DNA of 64,000 nt from Streptomyces meridianus. GTDB taxonomy: Bacteria; Actinomycetota; Actinomycetes; Streptomycetales; Streptomycetaceae. The notes below the pieces were generated by a model that saw only the letters and a list, made by a program, of their open reading frames with translations, was not told the origin of the DNA and searched no databases. This document shows, in pieces, positions 61,431-64,000 of this stretch; position 1 is the stretch's first letter; every line of letters starts with the position of its first letter. Location of the stretch: the NCBI RefSeq assembly GCF_023703325.1, contig NZ_JAMQGM010000039.1, forward strand, positions 62,001 through 126,000, in the 5' to 3' direction. The translations under genes and the position numbers were made by a program.

Positions 61431-64000
61431 ATGTCCATGTCCGTTCCGCAAGGACGCCGGAGCAGTCCCTCCACTCAGCTGCTGCGGCGGGGTTTCACCG
61501 ACCCGGCGGCCGCCGACACCCTGCTCGACGCGCCCGACCTGGTCGCAGTCCGCTCCGACCCCGTCCTCCTCGATGCGCTCGGCATGACGGCCGACCCCGA
61601 CCTGGCCCTGCGCAGCCTGGTGCGCCTCATCGAGGCGCTCTCCGTCGGCGACGAGGTGCGGGCGGCGTCCGGCGAGGAAGTCCGCCCCGAGACCCAGGTC
61701 CTGCTGGAGACCCTGGTCGCCGCGAAACCCCTGCGCGACCGGCTGCTGGGCGTCCTGGGCGCATCCGAGGCGCTCGGCGACCACCTGGCCCGCCACCCCG
61801 GGGACTGGCAGGCCATGGCGACGTTCGACGCCGCGGCCGACCTCCACCCCGATCTGGGCGACTTCGAGACGTGCCTCGGCGACGCCGCCGACCCCGACAG
61901 CCTGCGCATCGCCTACCGCCGCTGCCTCCTCGGCATCGCCGCCCGCGACCTCTGCGGCACCACCGACCTGCCCGCCACCGCCGCCGAACTGGCCGACCTC
62001 GCCACCGCCACCCTCCGGGCCGCGCTGCGCATCGCCGAGGCGGCGGCTCCCGAAGACGCCGACCGGTGCCGGCTCGCGGTCATCGGCATGGGCAAGTGCG
62101 GCGGCCACGAGCTGAACTACGTCTCCGACGTCGACGTCATCTTCGTCGCGGAGGCCGCCGACGGGGCCCCGGAGGACGAGGCGCTCCAGGCGGCGACCCG
62201 GCTCGCCTCGCACCTCATGCGGATCTGCTCCGACAACACCGCCGAGGGCACGATCTGGCCGGTCGACGCCAACCTGCGCCCCGAGGGACGCAACGGGCCC
62301 CTGGTGCGCACCCTCGCCAGCCATCTCGCCTACTACCAGCGGTGGGCCAAGACCTGGGAGTTCCAGGCCCTGCTCAAGGCCCGGCCGGTCGCCGGCGACG
62401 CCCGGCTGGGGCGCGAGTACATCGACGCCGTGCACCCCCTGGTCTGGCAGGCCGCCGAGCGCGAGAACTTCGTCTCCGACGTGCAGCAGATGCGCCGCCG
62501 CGTCGTCGACAACATCCCCGCCGCCCAGGTGGACCGGGAGCTCAAACTCGGCCCCGGCGGGCTTCGGGACGTCGAGTTCGCCGTCCAGCTCCTGCAGTTG
62601 GTGCACGGGCGGGCGGACGCCTCGCTCCGCAGCGGAAGCACCCTCGACGCGCTCTCCGCCCTCGCGGCCGGCGGCTACGTGGGCCGGGCCGACGCCGGGG
62701 CGCTCGACGACGCGTACCGCTTCCTGCGCTCCATGGAGCACCACATCCAGCTCTACCGGATGCGCCGCACCCACCTGGTCCCCGAGGACGAGGCCGACCT
62801 GCGCCGACTCGGACGCTCCCTGGCGGGCCTCTACGGCTGGGACCGCCGCGCCGAACCCGTCGCCGAACTCCGCCGCGCCTGGAAGCGGTACGCCCGCGAG
62901 GTGCGCCGGCTCCACGAGAAGCTCTTCTACCGGCCGCTGCTCGACGCCGCCGCACAGCTGGAACCCGGCGAGGTCCGGCTGAGCCCGCGGGCTGCCGGCC
63001 AGCGGCTGGAGGCGCTCGGGTACATGGACCCGTCCGCCGCACTGCGCCACATCGAGGCGCTGGCCTCGGGGGTCACCCGCAAGGCGGCCATCCAGCGCAC
63101 CCTGCTGCCCGTCCTCCTCGGCTGGTTCGCCGACTCGGCCGACCCGGACGCCGGTCTGCTGAACTTCCGCAAGGTCTCCGACGCCCTCGGCAAGACGCCC
63201 TGGTACCTGCGGCTCCTACGGGACGAGGGGGCCGCCGCCGAGAACCTGGCCCGCGTCCTGTCCGCCGGCCGCCTGGCTCCCGACCTGCTGCTGCGTGCCC
63301 CGGAGGCCGTTGCGCTGCTCGGAGACCCGGAGGGGCTGCGCCCGCGCGGGCGGGACCACCTGGAGCAGGAGATCCTGGCCGCCGTGGGCCGGGCCGACAC
63401 CCCCGAGCAGGCGGTCGTCGCAGCCCGTGGCGTGCGCCGGCGCGAGCTGTTCCGCACGGCCGCGGCCGACCTCATCCGGGCCTACGGAACCGAGGAGCGG
63501 CCCGCTGACCAGGAACCCGGCGAGGCCGTCGACCTGATCGGGGGCGCGGTGTCCGACATCAACGCCGCGACCGTCGCGGGGGCCCTGCGGGCGGCCGTCC
63601 GCGCCCAGTGGGGCGACGAGCTGCCCACCCGCTTCGCCGTGATCGGCATGGGCCGCTTCGGCGGCCACGAACTCGGCTACGGATCCGACGCGGACGTGCT
63701 GTTCGTCCATGAGCCGCGCGAGGGTGTCGGCGAGCAGGAGGCGTCCCGGGCGGCGTTCGCCGTGGCCAACGAGATCCGCAGGCTGCTCCAGCTGCCCACG
63801 GCGGATCCGCCGCTGCTGGTCGATGCGGATCTGCGCCCGGAGGGCAAGACCGGCCCCCTGGTGCGCACGCTGTCCTCCTATGCCGCCTACTACCGGCGGT
63901 GGTCCCTGGTGTGGGAGTTCCAGGCCCTGCTGCGGGCGGCTCCCGTCGCTGGGGACCGGGAGCTCGGCGAGCGTTTTGTCGAGCTGATCGACCCGCTGCG
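61431..64000 (+). CDS. glnE: Bifunctional glutamine synthetase adenylyltransferase/deadenylyltransferase, 3' end outside the window
   Basis: ATG 61431 follows GGGAGG by seven bases. The frame stays open to the window end (about 856 of some 1000 codons). Two nucleotidyltransferase domains are visible in the same frame. The N-terminal AR domain, which removes AMP from glutamine synthetase, has VIGMGKCGGHELNYVSDVDV near 218-237. The C-terminal AT domain, which adds AMP, has VIGMGRFGGHELGYGSDADV near 738-757. Both keep the GGxELxYxSDxDV core. The enzyme adjusts GlnA activity to nitrogen supply in the cytoplasm. The true GlnA gene is not in the window; only glnA2 is. Confidence 0.96.
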   Translation, partial: MSMSVPQGRRSSPSTQLLRRGFTDPAAADTLLDAPDLVAVRSDPVLLDALGMTADPDLALRSLVRLIEALSVGDEVRAASGEEVRPETQVLLETLVAAKPLRDRLLGVLGASEALGDHLARHPGDWQAMATFDAAADLHPDLGDFETCLGDAADPDSLRIAYRRCLLGIAARDLCGTTDLPATAAELADLATATLRAALRIAEAAAPEDADRCRLAVIGMGKCGGHELNYVSDVDVIFVAEAADGAPEDEALQAATRLASHLMRICSDNTAEGTIWPVDANLRPEGRNGPLVRTLASHLAYYQRWAKTWEFQALLKARPVAGDARLGREYIDAVHPLVWQAAERENFVSDVQQMRRRVVDNIPAAQVDRELKLGPGGLRDVEFAVQLLQLVHGRADASLRSGSTLDALSALAAGGYVGRADAGALDDAYRFLRSMEHHIQLYRMRRTHLVPEDEADLRRLGRSLAGLYGWDRRAEPVAELRRAWKRYAREVRRLHEKLFYRPLLDAAAQLEPGEVRLSPRAAGQRLEALGYMDPSAALRHIEALASGVTRKAAIQRTLLPVLLGWFADSADPDAGLLNFRKVSDALGKTPWYLRLLRDEGAAAENLARVLSAGRLAPDLLLRAPEAVALLGDPEGLRPRGRDHLEQEILAAVGRADTPEQAVVAARGVRRRELFRTAAADLIRAYGTEERPADQEPGEAVDLIGGAVSDINAATVAGALRAAVRAQWGDELPTRFAVIGMGRFGGHELGYGSDADVLFVHEPREGVGEQEASRAAFAVANEIRRLLQLPTADPPLLVDADLRPEGKTGPLVRTLSSYAAYYRRWSLVWEFQALLRAAPVAGDRELGERFVELIDPL

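Noticed and set aside
61191-63050. A 619-codon minus-strand frame opposite glnE
   Set aside because: Antisense shadow caused by the high G/C content; Gly/Val/Arg-rich with no family motifs.
61409-63508. A 699-codon plus-strand frame across glnE
   Set aside because: It is an Arg/Pro-rich shadow. The glnE frame starting at 61431 carries both catalytic motifs and stays open to the window end.

Overview
The window is a stretch of high-GC actinobacterial chromosome, almost certainly from Streptomyces. The basis is strong G/C bias at third codon positions, GTG and TTG starts, four-base stop/start overlaps, an actinobacterial-type RNase P RNA, and genes typical of the genus: the fused RNase H/acid phosphatase, a glnA2-type glutamine synthetase, glnE, an F420-dependent reductase and EfeUOB. 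From memory, the order Nif3 / zinc-ribbon protein / RNase H-phosphatase through to glnA2 and glnE matches the S. coelicolor core between about SCO2300 and SCO2234, in reverse. That is recall, not a search result.

Layout. 1-9.7 kb: a frame-disrupted DUF1254 gene at the left edge, a methyltransferase, a DinB/MDMPI-like protein overlapping an SDR oxidoreductase, and a tightly overlapping two-component system plus ABC-2 exporter operon. A possible small gene and an unknown beta-rich protein follow. 9.8-14.9 kb: nif3-like gene, coiled-coil zinc-ribbon protein (CTG start), RNase H/phosphatase, KDPG aldolase, yaaA, then rnpB with a strong terminator. 15-18.2 kb: a decayed locus in which a frameshifted TetR gene precedes an MMPL transporter broken by an IS200/IS605-type remnant and by frameshifts. 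18.4-29.5 kb: secreted protein, XRE regulator, uracil/xanthine permease, PhoD-type phosphatase, Bcr-type exporter, Rsm22-like methyltransferase, dimethylargininase-like enzyme, glycerophosphodiesterase and a prim-pol-like protein. 29.6-34 kb: a lipoprotein gene overlapping efeU, then efeB and efeO behind iron-box-like sites. 34-45 kb: nucleotidyltransferase-like protein, heme oxygenase, methionine aminopeptidase, exporters, F420 reductase, site-2 protease, a truncated integrase-like gene next to a 98-bp tandem duplication, and panB. 45-51.6 kb: exporters, a membrane-anchored EEP-family protein, and glnA2 behind a GlnR-like direct repeat. 51.6-56 kb: a looser accessory stretch (GNAT, LysE, epoxide hydrolase, weak ORFs). 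56-61.4 kb: a three-gene overlapping operon of a cysteine-motif protein and a split YeeE/YedE sulfur transporter, then a NYN-like protein, hydrolase, SRPBCC protein, DUF4389 and DUF805. 61.4-64 kb: glnE, running off the window.

How the genes connect. Iron handling is grouped as efeUOB with an adjacent lipoprotein, and heme oxygenase lies about 1.4 kb beyond. Nitrogen metabolism is represented by glnA2 and glnE on the same strand 10 kb apart. Most other genes are single housekeeping or stress functions and exporters. I see no CRISPR array, prophage, tRNA, biosynthetic cluster or obvious defence island. The most interesting unexplained unit is the cysteine-motif protein fused by overlap to the split sulfur transporter; the most informative genome-dynamics feature is the eroded TetR/MMPL locus.
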